This document shows positions 1-8,855 of a stretch of 58,242 nucleotides of DNA, piece by piece (within the stretch, counting starts at the first letter, position 1; each line of letters opens with the position of its first letter). This DNA comes from Lolliginicoccus lacisalsi (GTDB lineage Bacteria; Actinomycetota; Actinomycetes; Mycobacteriales; Mycobacteriaceae): NCBI RefSeq assembly GCF_014841105.1, contig NZ_JACYWE010000001.1, positions 325,064-383,305 on the forward strand, read 5' to 3'. Below the pieces are notes generated by a model. The model searched no databases and was not told the origin of the DNA. It saw nothing but the letters and a program-made list of their open reading frames with translations. A program made the translations under genes and the position numbers.

Positions 1-35
1 AAACTTTTCCCGCTCCAGCCGGGAAAAGTTTCCAC
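1..35. repeat. Palindromic repeat copy 1 (cut by window edge)
   Basis: An inverted repeat with arms AAACTTTTCCCG and CGGGAAAAGTTTCCAC. The left arm begins at base 1, so its outer bases lie outside the window. The same element recurs near 1490, 2638 and 40277. It lies downstream of the permease stop codon. It could form a strong hairpin in RNA, but no U tract follows. Confidence 0.8.
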
Positions 36-166
36 TGGTGGCTGGCGGCGGGGATCCGCGGCTGGCGACGGCGCTCCGGACCGCCCACGGGACACTCGCG
101 GCGGGCACTCGCGACTGGCAGCGGACGACGGCGGGGCGCGGCCAACTGCCCGGCCGCCGCTGCGGA
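36..166. other. Non-coding GC-rich stretch
   Basis: The stretch is downstream of the permease gene. It holds GC-rich, weakly repetitive sequence and no gene that I can support. Confidence 0.5.
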
Positions 167-1405
167 CTATCGCGTGGCGTTCCGCCGTCGCGCCCCGTAC
201 ACCGCAGCGCCCAGCGCGAGAACGACCAGGCCAGCCACCACCGAGGCCAGCGGCAGCGCGAAGCCAAGGACGACGCACCCCAACGCGCCCGCCAGCGGCA
301 CCACCCGGGCCCGGGCCGACCGATCCAGCGTCCACGCCGACACGTTGGCCACGAGGTAGTAGAACAGCACCGCGAAGGCCGAGAACCCGATCGCACCCCG
401 TACGTCGAGCATCAGCACGAGCACCAGCACCGCGGCACCCACTGCCATCTCGGCGCGGTGCGGAACCCCGAACCGCGGGTGCACGGATGCCAGCGCCGAG
501 GGCAGATGCCCGTCGCGCGCCATCGCGAACACCGTCCGTGAGACCCCGAGAAGCAGTGACAGCAATGCGCCCGCGGCCGCGACCACCGCCCCGCCGCGGA
601 CGACCACCTCCGCCCCCGGTATCGAGCTCACCGCCTGGGCCAGCGGATCGACCGCGCCCGCGACGCCGTCAGTGCCTAGCGCGGACACCACCGCCACCGC
701 GACCAGGAGATAGACGCCCAGCGCGATCGCCAGCGCCCACCCGATCGCCCGCGGAATCGTCCGGGCCGGATCCCGCACTTCCTCCCCGAGCGTCGCGATG
801 CGCGCGTATCCCGCGAACGCGAAGAACAGCAGCCCCGCTGCCTGCAGGATGCCACCCACGCCGACAGCACCCGTGCCAGTCCACGGCCAAGCGGGGCCGC
901 CTGCATCGATCAGCGCGATCACCACCACGCCCAGCAGCACCAGCAGAACGAGCCCCACCATCAATCGGGCGGCGCGCGCGGACTTCTGCACCCCCGCATA
1001 GTTCACGGCTGTCACCACCAGCACCGTCAGCACCGCGACCGCAGTGGCATTGCCCGGCCACGCGTAGGCGCCGACCGTCATCGCCATGGCCGCGCACGAC
1101 GCGGTCTTTCCCACGACAAAGCCCCAGCCCGCGAGATAGCCCCAGAACGGGCCGAGCCGCTCCCGTCCATAGACGTACGTGCCACCCGACTCGGGATATA
1201 ACGCGGCCAGTCGCGCAGAGGAACGCGCATTGCAATACGCCACGACCGCAGCGATGGCCAATGCGACCAGCAACCAATCCCCCGCTGCCGCCGAAGCCGG
1301 GCCCAATGCCGCGAAGATGCCCGCTCCCACCATCGCGGCGAGTCCCACCATCACCGAATCCACCACGCCCAGCGACCGCGACAGCCGCGCATCCCCGATT
1401 CCCAT
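167..1405 (-). CDS. APC-family amino acid permease
   Basis: This is a 412-residue integral membrane protein of the amino acid-polyamine-organocation superfamily, likely a secondary transporter in the cytoplasmic membrane. The N-terminus carries the family hallmark of helix 1, GLAAMVGAGIFAALGPA, followed by PESGGTYVYGRE in the helix 2-3 region. About 11 or 12 hydrophobic segments follow, and the C-terminus is short and basic (GARRRNATR). I chose the ATG at 1405 because it opens the conserved MGIGDARLSRSLG start; the longer reading frame upstream runs through a palindromic repeat and has no membrane character. The substrate cannot be assigned from sequence. The gene is divergent from the AbiEi-like gene across a repeat-bearing 198-bp gap. 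Confidence 0.85.
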   Translation of the reverse strand: MGIGDARLSRSLGVVDSVMVGLAAMVGAGIFAALGPASAAAGDWLLVALAIAAVVAYCNARSSARLAALYPESGGTYVYGRERLGPFWGYLAGWGFVVGKTASCAAMAMTVGAYAWPGNATAVAVLTVLVVTAVNYAGVQKSARAARLMVGLVLLVLLGVVVIALIDAGGPAWPWTGTGAVGVGGILQAAGLLFFAFAGYARIATLGEEVRDPARTIPRAIGWALAIALGVYLLVAVAVVSALGTDGVAGAVDPLAQAVSSIPGAEVVVRGGAVVAAAGALLSLLLGVSRTVFAMARDGHLPSALASVHPRFGVPHRAEMAVGAAVLVLVLMLDVRGAIGFSAFAVLFYYLVANVSAWTLDRSARARVVPLAGALGCVVLGFALPLASVVAGLVVLALGAAVYGARRRNATR

Positions 1406-1489
1406 GCCACACAAGCTAGTCCCGCCCGGGCCTCGGCGCAGGGAGCCAGCGCCCCGCTGCTGGTGCCCCTCTGCCGCTGGTGCCCCGCC

Positions 1490-1536
1490 GCTGGTGGAAA
1501 CTTTTCCCGGCCAGATCGGGAAAACTCTCCACCAGC
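1490..1536. repeat. Palindromic repeat copy 2
   Basis: Two 20-base arms (1490-1509 and 1517-1536) pair at 18 of 20 positions around a 7-base loop. The core is GGAAACTTTTCCCG. The stem extends outward as GCTGGTGG/CCACCAGC. It sits between the divergent permease and AbiEi-like genes, preceded by GCCCCGCTGCTGGTG-type short repeats (about 1451-1490). Confidence 0.85.
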
Positions 1537-1603
1537 AAGAGCGGCTCGCTGCCAATCCGCGGCCAACGGAACCAACCCGCCCCCGGTTTGCGTCAAACCA
1601 GGC

Positions 1604-2491
1604 ATGCTGCCGAAAAAGGTTTCGCGGGTGATCGCCAGCCACGATGGGGTGATCACCAGGTCTCGCGCGCTCGAGCTCGGAATGTCCCGGCACCAGATCG
1701 ATGGTCGCCTAGACACGGGCGAGTGGCGTCGCCTGCACGCCGGGGTGTATTTGCCGGCTGACCGACCCGTGACCGCCGCAGCGAATCTGCGTGCCGCTGT
1801 GCTCGCGGCGGGTCCAGGAGCGGTGGCGCGTGGGCCATCCGCGGCGTGGTGGCACGGCATTCTCGACAGTCCGCCCGCCATTCCATGGGTCGTGATCCCG
1901 CGTGATCGACGAGCCTGCATTCGCAATGCCTTGGTGCTGCGCCGAGACATCCCGGCCGCTGACCGGACCCGCTCGCGTGGTGTCGCCGTGGTCTCCCGGG
2001 AACTCGCGATCCTCGAAACGGCAATCACGCTGCCCAGGGGCACAGCATTCCTGGACCGCGCGCTACAGCGCCACACCTTGCTGCCGTCGCTGATGCAGGC
2101 CCATGAGCGGAACCTGCCACGGCGCGGTGGCGCCCGATCGGCCCGGATGCTCGCGATCGCCGCGACCGGCGGGGCGTCCGAGGCGGAGCGGATGCTCGTG
2201 CGGGTCCTGCGGGGAAGTGGCATCACCGGGTGGCGGTTGCACGTCCGCGCCCACGGGTTCGAGATCGACCTCGCGTTCGAGCGCGAACGGGTAGCGATCG
2301 AGGTGGACGGGTGGGCTTGGCACCGGGATGCCGAGCGGTTCGCCCGCGATCTGCAGCGGCAGAACACCCTGGTCAACGCCGGCTGGCATGTATTGCGGTT
2401 CGACTGGCACCGGCTCGCGCATGATGTGGCTGGGGTGCTCGGCGAGATCCGTGCTGCTCTCGCGCGCGGGAGGACGCCTGGGCTTGGCTAG
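1604..2491 (+). CDS. AbiEi-like HTH / DUF559 nuclease-fold protein
   Basis: This 295-residue protein has two parts. Residues about 1-55 (MLPKKVSRVIASHDGVITRS..., GEWRRLHAGVYLP) look like the winged-helix AbiEi antitoxin N-domain. Residues about 210-280 resemble DUF559, a Vsr/PD-(D/E)XK-like nuclease fold, with FEIDLAFE, VAIEVDG and HVLRFDW at the expected catalytic spacing. Such proteins are common singletons in actinobacteria. They are often annotated as antitoxins, but no AbiEii-type toxin is adjacent here, so a toxin-antitoxin role is unsupported. The start at 1604 begins with the HTH domain; the frame upstream is repeat sequence. The gene is bracketed by palindromic repeat copies 2 and 3. 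Confidence 0.75.
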   Translation: MLPKKVSRVIASHDGVITRSRALELGMSRHQIDGRLDTGEWRRLHAGVYLPADRPVTAAANLRAAVLAAGPGAVARGPSAAWWHGILDSPPAIPWVVIPRDRRACIRNALVLRRDIPAADRTRSRGVAVVSRELAILETAITLPRGTAFLDRALQRHTLLPSLMQAHERNLPRRGGARSARMLAIAATGGASEAERMLVRVLRGSGITGWRLHVRAHGFEIDLAFERERVAIEVDGWAWHRDAERFARDLQRQNTLVNAGWHVLRFDWHRLAHDVAGVLGEIRAALARGRTPGLG

Positions 2492-2519
2492 CGCGGACGA
2501 GCAACGGGATGTCGCCCCC

Positions 2520-2643
2520 GGCCCCGCTGCTGGTGGTCCGCCCGCCGGCCCCGCTGCTGGTGGTCCGCCCACCGGCCCCGCCGCTGGTGGTTCCCCGCCG
2601 GCCCCGCCGCTGGTGGTCCGCCCGCCGGCCCCGCCGCTGGTGG
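2520..2643. repeat. 27-bp tandem repeat, about 4.6 copies
   Basis: Units begin GGCCCCGCTGCTGGTGG or GGCCCCGCCGCTGGTGG at 2520, 2547, 2574 (26 bp), 2600 and 2627. The last, partial unit runs straight into palindrome copy 3, sharing its CTGGTGG end. The array lies between the convergent AbiEi-like and patatin genes. Confidence 0.9.
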
Positions 2644-2680
2644 AAACTTTTCCTCCTCTGAGCGGGAAAGGTTTCCACCA
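2638..2680. repeat. Palindromic repeat copy 3
   Basis: The left arm TGGTGGAAACTTTTCC pairs with GGGAAAGGTTTCCACCA with minor mismatches. It lies between convergent genes, where a bidirectional terminator would fit. A short AAGCCACC/AAGCCATC microrepeat follows at about 2693-2720. Confidence 0.85.
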
Positions 2681-2730
2681 CGAAAGCGGCACAAGCCACC
2701 AAAGCCACCAAAGCCATCAAGGCCGCGCTG

Positions 2731-3666
2731 CTATTCCGCGAGCATGTCGTGCATGGCCACGGCACCGAGGTGGACGGCCTCGCGGTAGCCGCCGAGGTGC
2801 TTGGGATGGCGAATGATGCGCTCGGCCCCGTCGGGTGGCCGGACCTGGAGGATGTGCGGGGCGAGCTCGGGGTTGGTGCTGTGCTGGTGGAGGATGTCGT
2901 CGTCGGCGGTCTCGTGCTCGTAGCGATCGAGCCAGGCGGGCAGCGCACCGGGCGCGCGTCGAGCCAGCCATGCCCGCATGAAGGCGCGCTGGTGGACGGG
3001 TATCCGGGAGGGTGTGCTGCTCGCTGGGGTGGTGCGGAGCACGAGGATGTGCGTCGCGCCGTGGGATACAGCGCTGCGGTATGGGATGGGTTCGGCCACG
3101 CCCGCGTCGATGTAGCGGTGCCCGTCGATGGGAATGGGGGGCGCGCCGAGAACCACGAGGTTCGCGGTGGCGGCGAGGGCGCGCTGCAGGCTGGCGATGT
3201 CGGTGATGCGCGGGTGCAGGTCCACGGCGAGGCCTGTGTCCGCGTCGGTGGCGATGGGGTGGAAGCTGGTGGGGTTGTCGAGGATGCGCTGGTAGTCGAG
3301 CGGGATGACGCGGGTGTACACGGTGCGGGCGAGGTGGTGGGTGTCGACGACCGCGCCACGGCCGAGGAGATTGCGGGGGCGCCAGAGGTGTGGGAGGACG
3401 GCGGGGTCGGAGTAGGCGGCCGCGCCGAGCCCAGCTTGGTCGGCGAGCGCCCAGGCGGCGTTGAATGCCCCGGCGGAGGAGCCGTAGAGGGCGTCGAAGC
3501 GCGGGAGGAATCGGTGCGCGCCGAGGGCGGTGAGCATGCCCGCCGAGTAGGCGCCGCGCGGTCCGCCGCCCTCGATGGCGAGGGCAAGGCGATGGTTGTC
3601 GGTGTGGCCCGCGCGGCGTCGCGCGAGCAGCTCGAGGACGGGGTGCCTGCTAGGTGCCGGCGTCAC
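2731..3666 (-). CDS. Patatin-like phospholipase
   Basis: This 311-residue protein is a probable lipid acyl hydrolase using a Ser-Asp dyad. The oxyanion loop GGGPRG is at residues 33-38. The nucleophile elbow is GSSAG, with Ser64. The catalytic Asp is in DAG at 187-189. All three signature elements of the patatin family are present and in order. No signal peptide is visible, so it is probably cytoplasmic or membrane-peripheral. It lies downstream of trmI in the same direction, but a 96-bp gap with a tandem repeat separates them. The natural substrate is unknown. Confidence 0.88.
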   Translation of the reverse strand: MTPAPSRHPVLELLARRRAGHTDNHRLALAIEGGGPRGAYSAGMLTALGAHRFLPRFDALYGSSAGAFNAAWALADQAGLGAAAYSDPAVLPHLWRPRNLLGRGAVVDTHHLARTVYTRVIPLDYQRILDNPTSFHPIATDADTGLAVDLHPRITDIASLQRALAATANLVVLGAPPIPIDGHRYIDAGVAEPIPYRSAVSHGATHILVLRTTPASSTPSRIPVHQRAFMRAWLARRAPGALPAWLDRYEHETADDDILHQHSTNPELAPHILQVRPPDGAERIIRHPKHLGGYREAVHLGAVAMHDMLAE

Positions 3667-3700
3667 CGGGCCAGTGTGGCACCTCCGACTGCTTCTTGCG

Positions 3701-3754
3701 CGGCCGGGGTGGCCGGCGCGGCCGGGGTGGCCGGCGCGGCCGGGGTGGCCGGGG
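3701..3754. repeat. 18-bp tandem repeat, 3 copies
   Basis: The unit CGGCCGGGGTGGCCGGCG occurs three times head to tail with no gap (last unit ends GGGG). It sits between the trmI stop codon and the patatin start. Each unit contains the internal palindrome GGCCGGGGTGGCC-like core. Confidence 0.9.
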
Positions 3755-3762
3755 CCTGGCGG

Positions 3763-4685
<923 letters not shown>

Positions 4686-5555
4686 ATGGATTCCCCGACG
4701 CCGCAGCAGGCCACCGTCCCGCAAGACGCCTCGACCGCGCGCGCTGCCACCGCATCGGTGGTGCGCAAGCCGCTGTCGCTGTCGCCGTCGCGGGCGAACG
4801 ATTTCAAGCAGTGCCCGCTGCTGTACCGGTTCCGCGCGATCGACCGGTTGCCGGAGCCGTCGAGCAAGGCGCAGGCGCGGGGCACGCTGGTGCATGCGGC
4901 GCTCGAGTCGCTCTATGGGTTGCCGCGCCCACGACGCAGCCAGGAGCAGGCGATCGAGCTGCTGGAACCTGCTTTCGAGCGGCTGGTGGCCGATGATCCT
5001 GATGTGATCGAGCTGGTCGGCGAGGACCGCGAGGGGTTCCTGCGGGAGGCGCAGCGACTGGTCGAGCGGTACTTCACGATGGAGGATCCCACTCGCTTCG
5101 ACCCGGAGTCGTGCGAGCTGTTCGTGGAGGCCGAGACCGGTGACGGCGTGCGGCTGCGGGGGTTCGTGGATCGCATTGACGTCGCCCCCACCGGCGAGGT
5201 GCGGGTGGTGGATTACAAGACGGGCCGGGCGCCGAGGCAGCTCTATGCGGGCAGCGCGTTGTTCCAGATGAAGTTCTATGCGTTGATGCTGCTGCGCACG
5301 CGCGGGGTGATCCCGCACCAGTTGAAGCTGATGTACCTCGGCGATGGCGGGGTGATGACGCTCAGTCCGGACGAGGCCGAGCTGCGGAGCTTCGAGAGGA
5401 CGCTGGATGCGATCTGGGGCGCGATCCGGACCGCCGGGCTGACCGGCGATTTCCGGCCTCGCCCGAGCAAGCTCTGCGGCTGGTGCGATCACCAAGCGAT
5501 GTGCCCGGAGTTCGGTGGGACGCCGCCTGACTATCCAGGGTGGCCGGGCGACTAG
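4686..5555 (+). CDS. RecB-family PD-(D/E)XK exonuclease with likely Fe-S cluster
   Basis: This 289-residue stand-alone nuclease domain is of the RecB/Cas4 type (Rv2119-like). The active-site region reads GFVDRID then VRVVDYKTG. A QCPLLYRF cysteine near residue 44 together with CxxCxxxxxC in LCGWCDHQAMC near the C-terminus gives the four-cysteine 4Fe-4S pattern seen in AddB and Cas4 nucleases. The start is the ATG at 4686, just before MDSPTPQQ; the longer frame overlaps the divergent trmI promoter. The biological role is not established; DNA repair is an inference. Confidence 0.88.
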   Translation: MDSPTPQQATVPQDASTARAATASVVRKPLSLSPSRANDFKQCPLLYRFRAIDRLPEPSSKAQARGTLVHAALESLYGLPRPRRSQEQAIELLEPAFERLVADDPDVIELVGEDREGFLREAQRLVERYFTMEDPTRFDPESCELFVEAETGDGVRLRGFVDRIDVAPTGEVRVVDYKTGRAPRQLYAGSALFQMKFYALMLLRTRGVIPHQLKLMYLGDGGVMTLSPDEAELRSFERTLDAIWGAIRTAGLTGDFRPRPSKLCGWCDHQAMCPEFGGTPPDYPGWPGD

Positions 5556-5672
5556 CGCTCGCTCTGCGATCCCAGGCCCGCCACGGCCTGGCAGCGGGCT
5601 GCAAGAGACAGACCGCCTAGATTTGTCCGGGCTGTGACGTGTCGCACGCCCTAATCGTCCGCTGCGGCTAGT

Positions 5673-5701
5673 TTGAGAGAACTTCCTCGCACGTTCTGTA
5701 T
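5673..5701 (+). promoter_or_regulatory. Candidate promoter with AGAAC/GTTCT dyad upstream of the NRPS operon
   Basis: TTGAGA (5673-5678) and CTGTAT (5696-5701) are spaced by 17 bases, a plausible -35/-10 pair about 50 bases before the NRPS start codon. Between them AGAAC (5678-5682) and GTTCT (5693-5697) form an inverted repeat with a 10-base spacer, a possible operator. Nothing else is recognised in the gap 5556-5749. Confidence 0.4.
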
Positions 5702-5749
5702 GGAGGAACGGGTCCGTGGGTATCCCCGGGCAATCGTGAGGAGCAAGAT

Positions 5750-7636
5750 ATGACGGATCGGCGAGCTTCGCTTCATTCAGCAGCACAGGTATGGGCGCAC
5801 CCGAGCCCCCCGGCCCCGCGGGCAGGGGTCGCGGGCAGGGTCGCGCTGAGGGCATCTGAGCAGCCGCGTGCCCTGGCTATCTGCGGGGGCGGCGAGAGTC
5901 TGGACTACCAGAACCTGGTCGCGCAGTCGCTGGCCCTCGCGGGCAGGCTGCGAAACGCGGGCGTTCGCGAGCAGGACCTCGTCGCTCTGTGCCTTCCACG
6001 CTCGGTCGACCTCGTCGTCGGTGCGCTCGGGATTCTTGCGAGCGGTGCGGCATATGTGGCGCTCGATCCGTCCCAGCCGGATGCCCGCTTGCAGTACATG
6101 CTCGAGAACAGCGGGGCTAGCATCCTGGTAGCTCACCAGGCTGTTGGCCGACGCCTCCGGGCCGATCACGTGCTCGCTCCCCGCGTCCCACCGGGCGATG
6201 CCGGGAACGAGGAGGAATCCGCCGCACAGGGACCCGCCGCCCCAGCATCCCTGGCTTATGTCGTCTACACCTCGGGCTCGACCGGGAACCCTAAGGGCGT
6301 CCTGGTCGAGCAGGACGGCCTGCTCAATCTCGCGGACTGGCACGCTCGCGCTTTCTCGCAGTCGGTGACGGATCGATCGACGCTGCTCATGAACCCAGGC
6401 TTCGATGTGTCGGCGAACGAGATCTGGCCCACCTTGCTGTCGGGCGGATCCCTGCATGTTGCCGACGAGGCCATCAAGAATGATCCACCTCGCCTGCGCG
6501 ACTGGCTCGTCGCCGAAGCAATCACCCAGGGCTTCGTCGCTGCCCCGCTCGCCGAGGAACTGATCGCTCTGGACTGGCCCCGCTCGACCGCGCTGCGCTA
6601 CCTCCATACCGGGGGCGATGTACTGCACCACCGTCCGCGTCCGGGCCTGCCGTTCGCGCTGGTCAACAACTACGGGCTCTGCGAGGTGACCGTGACGGCC
6701 TGCTCGGGCATCGTCGAGGCACCGTGCGAGGGGCAGCCGGATCTGCCGCCGATTGGTCGCGCTATCGACAATTCCTACCTCCGCGTCATCGATGAGGGCG
6801 GCCAGCCGGTCGCTGATGGCGTGGCTGGCGAGCTCCTCGTTTGTGGCGCATGCGTCGCCCGGGGCTATCTCAATCTTCCCGAGCAGACCGCGCAGCGCTT
6901 CATCACGGACCCGCTGGACCCTTCGGTCCGGGCCTTCCGCACCGGCGACCGCGCACGGGTGGGCGCTGATGGCTCGGTCGAGTTCATCAACCGGGCGGAT
7001 GAGCAGGTCCAGGTCCGCGGCCACCGCGTGGAGCCCGGCGAGATCGTTCATGCCCTCAACGACTATCCGCAGTTGCGAAACAGCGTTGTCGTGCCGGCGC
7101 AGGGGCCGGGGGGCGTGCGGCTGTGTGCTTTCGTCATCGGCGAGCCGGGCGAGCGCATTGACATCACCGCGCTGCGCGCGCACGCCTCCTCCCGCCTTCC
7201 CGACCACATGCTGCCGAGCCTGATCGTGCAGGTCGACGACCTGCCCACCACTGCGCACGGCAAGGTCGACAAGAGCGCCCTCGTGGAGCTCGCCGTCTCG
7301 TTCGCGCGATCGCGGAGGAATCCGCACCGCCTGGCGCTGGTGGAGCCCCGCAACGAGCAGGAGAGAGTGCTCGCCGATCTGGTCGCCGAGCTGCTGTGGC
7401 TGCCCGAGGTCAGCGTGGACGAGAACTTCTTCCTGCTCGGCGGGCATTCGCTGCTCGGGGCTCAGCTCATCGGCCGGATATCGGAGATCTTCGAGGTGGA
7501 GATGACCATGCTCGCGTTGTTCGACAATCCCACCGTCGAGTCGATGGCGATCGAGGTGGAGCGGCTGATCATCGAGCAGATCGACGGGATGCCGCCCGAA
7601 GCGTTGCTCAGCGACGCCGAGGCCCGTGAGCAATGA
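5750..7636 (+). CDS. Nonribosomal peptide synthetase, A-T didomain
   Basis: This 628-residue stand-alone adenylation-thiolation protein activates one amino acid and loads it on its own carrier domain. A-domain motifs in order are VVYTSGSTGNPKG (A3), FDVSANEIW (A4), NNYGLCEVTV (A5, with LC replacing the usual PT), FRTGDRARV (A7), QVQVRGHRVEPGEI (A8) and HGKVDK (A10). The carrier motif is LGGHSLLGAQ with the phosphopantetheine Ser at 567. No condensation, thioesterase or MbtH domain is present. Reading pocket positions by eye gives D-V-N-F-H-G-N-V-T-K, which I cannot match to a known substrate. The start at 5750 has GAGGAGC just upstream. The P450 gene overlaps its 3' end by 11 bases, a layout known from NovH/NovI-type A-T plus P450 pairs that beta-hydroxylate carrier-bound amino acids. 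Confidence 0.9.
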   Translation: MTDRRASLHSAAQVWAHPSPPAPRAGVAGRVALRASEQPRALAICGGGESLDYQNLVAQSLALAGRLRNAGVREQDLVALCLPRSVDLVVGALGILASGAAYVALDPSQPDARLQYMLENSGASILVAHQAVGRRLRADHVLAPRVPPGDAGNEEESAAQGPAAPASLAYVVYTSGSTGNPKGVLVEQDGLLNLADWHARAFSQSVTDRSTLLMNPGFDVSANEIWPTLLSGGSLHVADEAIKNDPPRLRDWLVAEAITQGFVAAPLAEELIALDWPRSTALRYLHTGGDVLHHRPRPGLPFALVNNYGLCEVTVTACSGIVEAPCEGQPDLPPIGRAIDNSYLRVIDEGGQPVADGVAGELLVCGACVARGYLNLPEQTAQRFITDPLDPSVRAFRTGDRARVGADGSVEFINRADEQVQVRGHRVEPGEIVHALNDYPQLRNSVVVPAQGPGGVRLCAFVIGEPGERIDITALRAHASSRLPDHMLPSLIVQVDDLPTTAHGKVDKSALVELAVSFARSRRNPHRLALVEPRNEQERVLADLVAELLWLPEVSVDENFFLLGGHSLLGAQLIGRISEIFEVEMTMLALFDNPTVESMAIEVERLIIEQIDGMPPEALLSDAEAREQ

Positions 7637-8855
7637 GCGCACCGTGAATTCCGCGCGGGCTCCGCTCAGCCTGTACCCGCTGCTCGACCCAGCCGTGCTC
7701 AGCGACCCCTACCCCCTCTACACGCGCATTCGCGAGCATGCGCCCGTGACCTGGGATCCCTACCTGCATGTCTGGGTGGTCGCGCGCTACCAGGAAGCGA
7801 CCGAGGCGCTCGCTCGCTTCAGCGCGGAGCGCGCCGCCACGCCGAGCGCCCTGCTCGCGCTCGGAATGGGCAAGCTCGTGCCGATGGCCGAAGTGATGCT
7901 GCGGCAAATGCTCTTCCTTGATGCGCCGCGCCACGGCCGGGTGCGGGGGCTTGCGGCGTCGGCGCTGAGCCCCCGCCGGGTCGCCTCGATGCGCGCCCGC
8001 ATCGAGGCGATCGCTGGCTCGCTGGTGGACGCCGTCGCTGGGGATGGCGAGATGGACATCGTCGCTGATCTTGCCGAGCCGCTACCGGCGATGGTCACCG
8101 CCGAGCTGCTCGGCCTCCCTGCGTCCGATCATGTCCTGCTGAAGAAGTGGTCGCGTGATTTCGCCGATGTGCTCGGAACGTTCCAGCACAATCCCGTGAA
8201 CGCTGCGTCGATCATGAGCAGCATCGACGAGATGACCAGCTACTTCCGCGATGCGCTGCGCGACCATGCCGACGAAGGCCTGATCGCGGCGCTGCTCCGG
8301 GCCCGCGCTGACGGCGACCGGCTGACCGAGGAGGAGATCATCGCGAACCTGATCCTGGTCATGGTCGGCGGGCAGGAGACCACTACCCCGCTGATCGGCA
8401 ACGGCACGCTGACCCTGCTGCGGGATCCAATCGCTGCCGCTGCGCTGCGCGCGGACCCAGCCCTGATGCCCTCGGCCATCGAGGAGCTCCTTCGCTTCGA
8501 GAGCCCGAGCCAGCACACCGACCGGATCGCCGCGATGGATACCACCATCGCTGGCGAGGAGATAGCTGCCGGTGACACCATCGTGGTCGTCCTCGCGGCA
8601 GCCAACCGCGATCCGCGGCGCTTTGTCGACCCCGACCGCTTGGACCTTCGCCGCCCCAACAACCGGCACCTCGCGTTCGGCTGGTCCAGCCACACTTGCT
8701 TCGGCGCGGGTCTAGCGAGGCTGGAAGCGCGGATCGCGCTGGACGCGCTGCTGAACCGGTTGCCGGAACCGAGGCTCGACGAGGAGTCCGTCCGGTGGCG
8801 CTCGAACCACGCGTTCCGGAGCCTGAGCGCGCTGCGCGTGAGGTGGGAGTCATGA
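7626..8855 (+). CDS. Cytochrome P450
   Basis: This 409-residue soluble bacterial P450 is a haem-thiolate monooxygenase. The I-helix motif is VGGQETTTP, the K-helix ExxR is EELLRF, and the haem loop is FGWSSHTCFGAGLARLE with Cys358 as the axial ligand. The GTG start at 7626 lies inside the end of the A-T gene, so the two are translationally coupled. Its position between the A-T and C-A-T genes suggests it oxidises an amino acid while it is tethered to a carrier protein. That is an inference from NovI/NikQ-type systems. Redox partners are not in the window. Confidence 0.93.
   Translation: MSNERTVNSARAPLSLYPLLDPAVLSDPYPLYTRIREHAPVTWDPYLHVWVVARYQEATEALARFSAERAATPSALLALGMGKLVPMAEVMLRQMLFLDAPRHGRVRGLAASALSPRRVASMRARIEAIAGSLVDAVAGDGEMDIVADLAEPLPAMVTAELLGLPASDHVLLKKWSRDFADVLGTFQHNPVNAASIMSSIDEMTSYFRDALRDHADEGLIAALLRARADGDRLTEEEIIANLILVMVGGQETTTPLIGNGTLTLLRDPIAAAALRADPALMPSAIEELLRFESPSQHTDRIAAMDTTIAGEEIAAGDTIVVVLAAANRDPRRFVDPDRLDLRRPNNRHLAFGWSSHTCFGAGLARLEARIALDALLNRLPEPRLDEESVRWRSNHAFRSLSALRVRWES

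Noticed and set aside
1604-2491. Complete AbiE toxin-antitoxin system
   Set aside because: No AbiEii-type toxin gene is adjacent on either side.
2520-2643. CRISPR array
   Set aside because: Units are direct tandem repeats without spacers, and no cas gene is near; the RecB-like nuclease is the Rv2119 type.
5678-5697. LexA (SOS) box upstream of the NRPS operon
   Set aside because: The AGAAC/GTTCT dyad has a 10-base spacer, whereas the actinobacterial box needs CGAAC-N4-GTTCG.
5777-7642. A 621-codon minus-strand frame antisense to the A-T synthetase
   Set aside because: The plus strand has all adenylation motifs and a ribosome site; the antisense frame has none.
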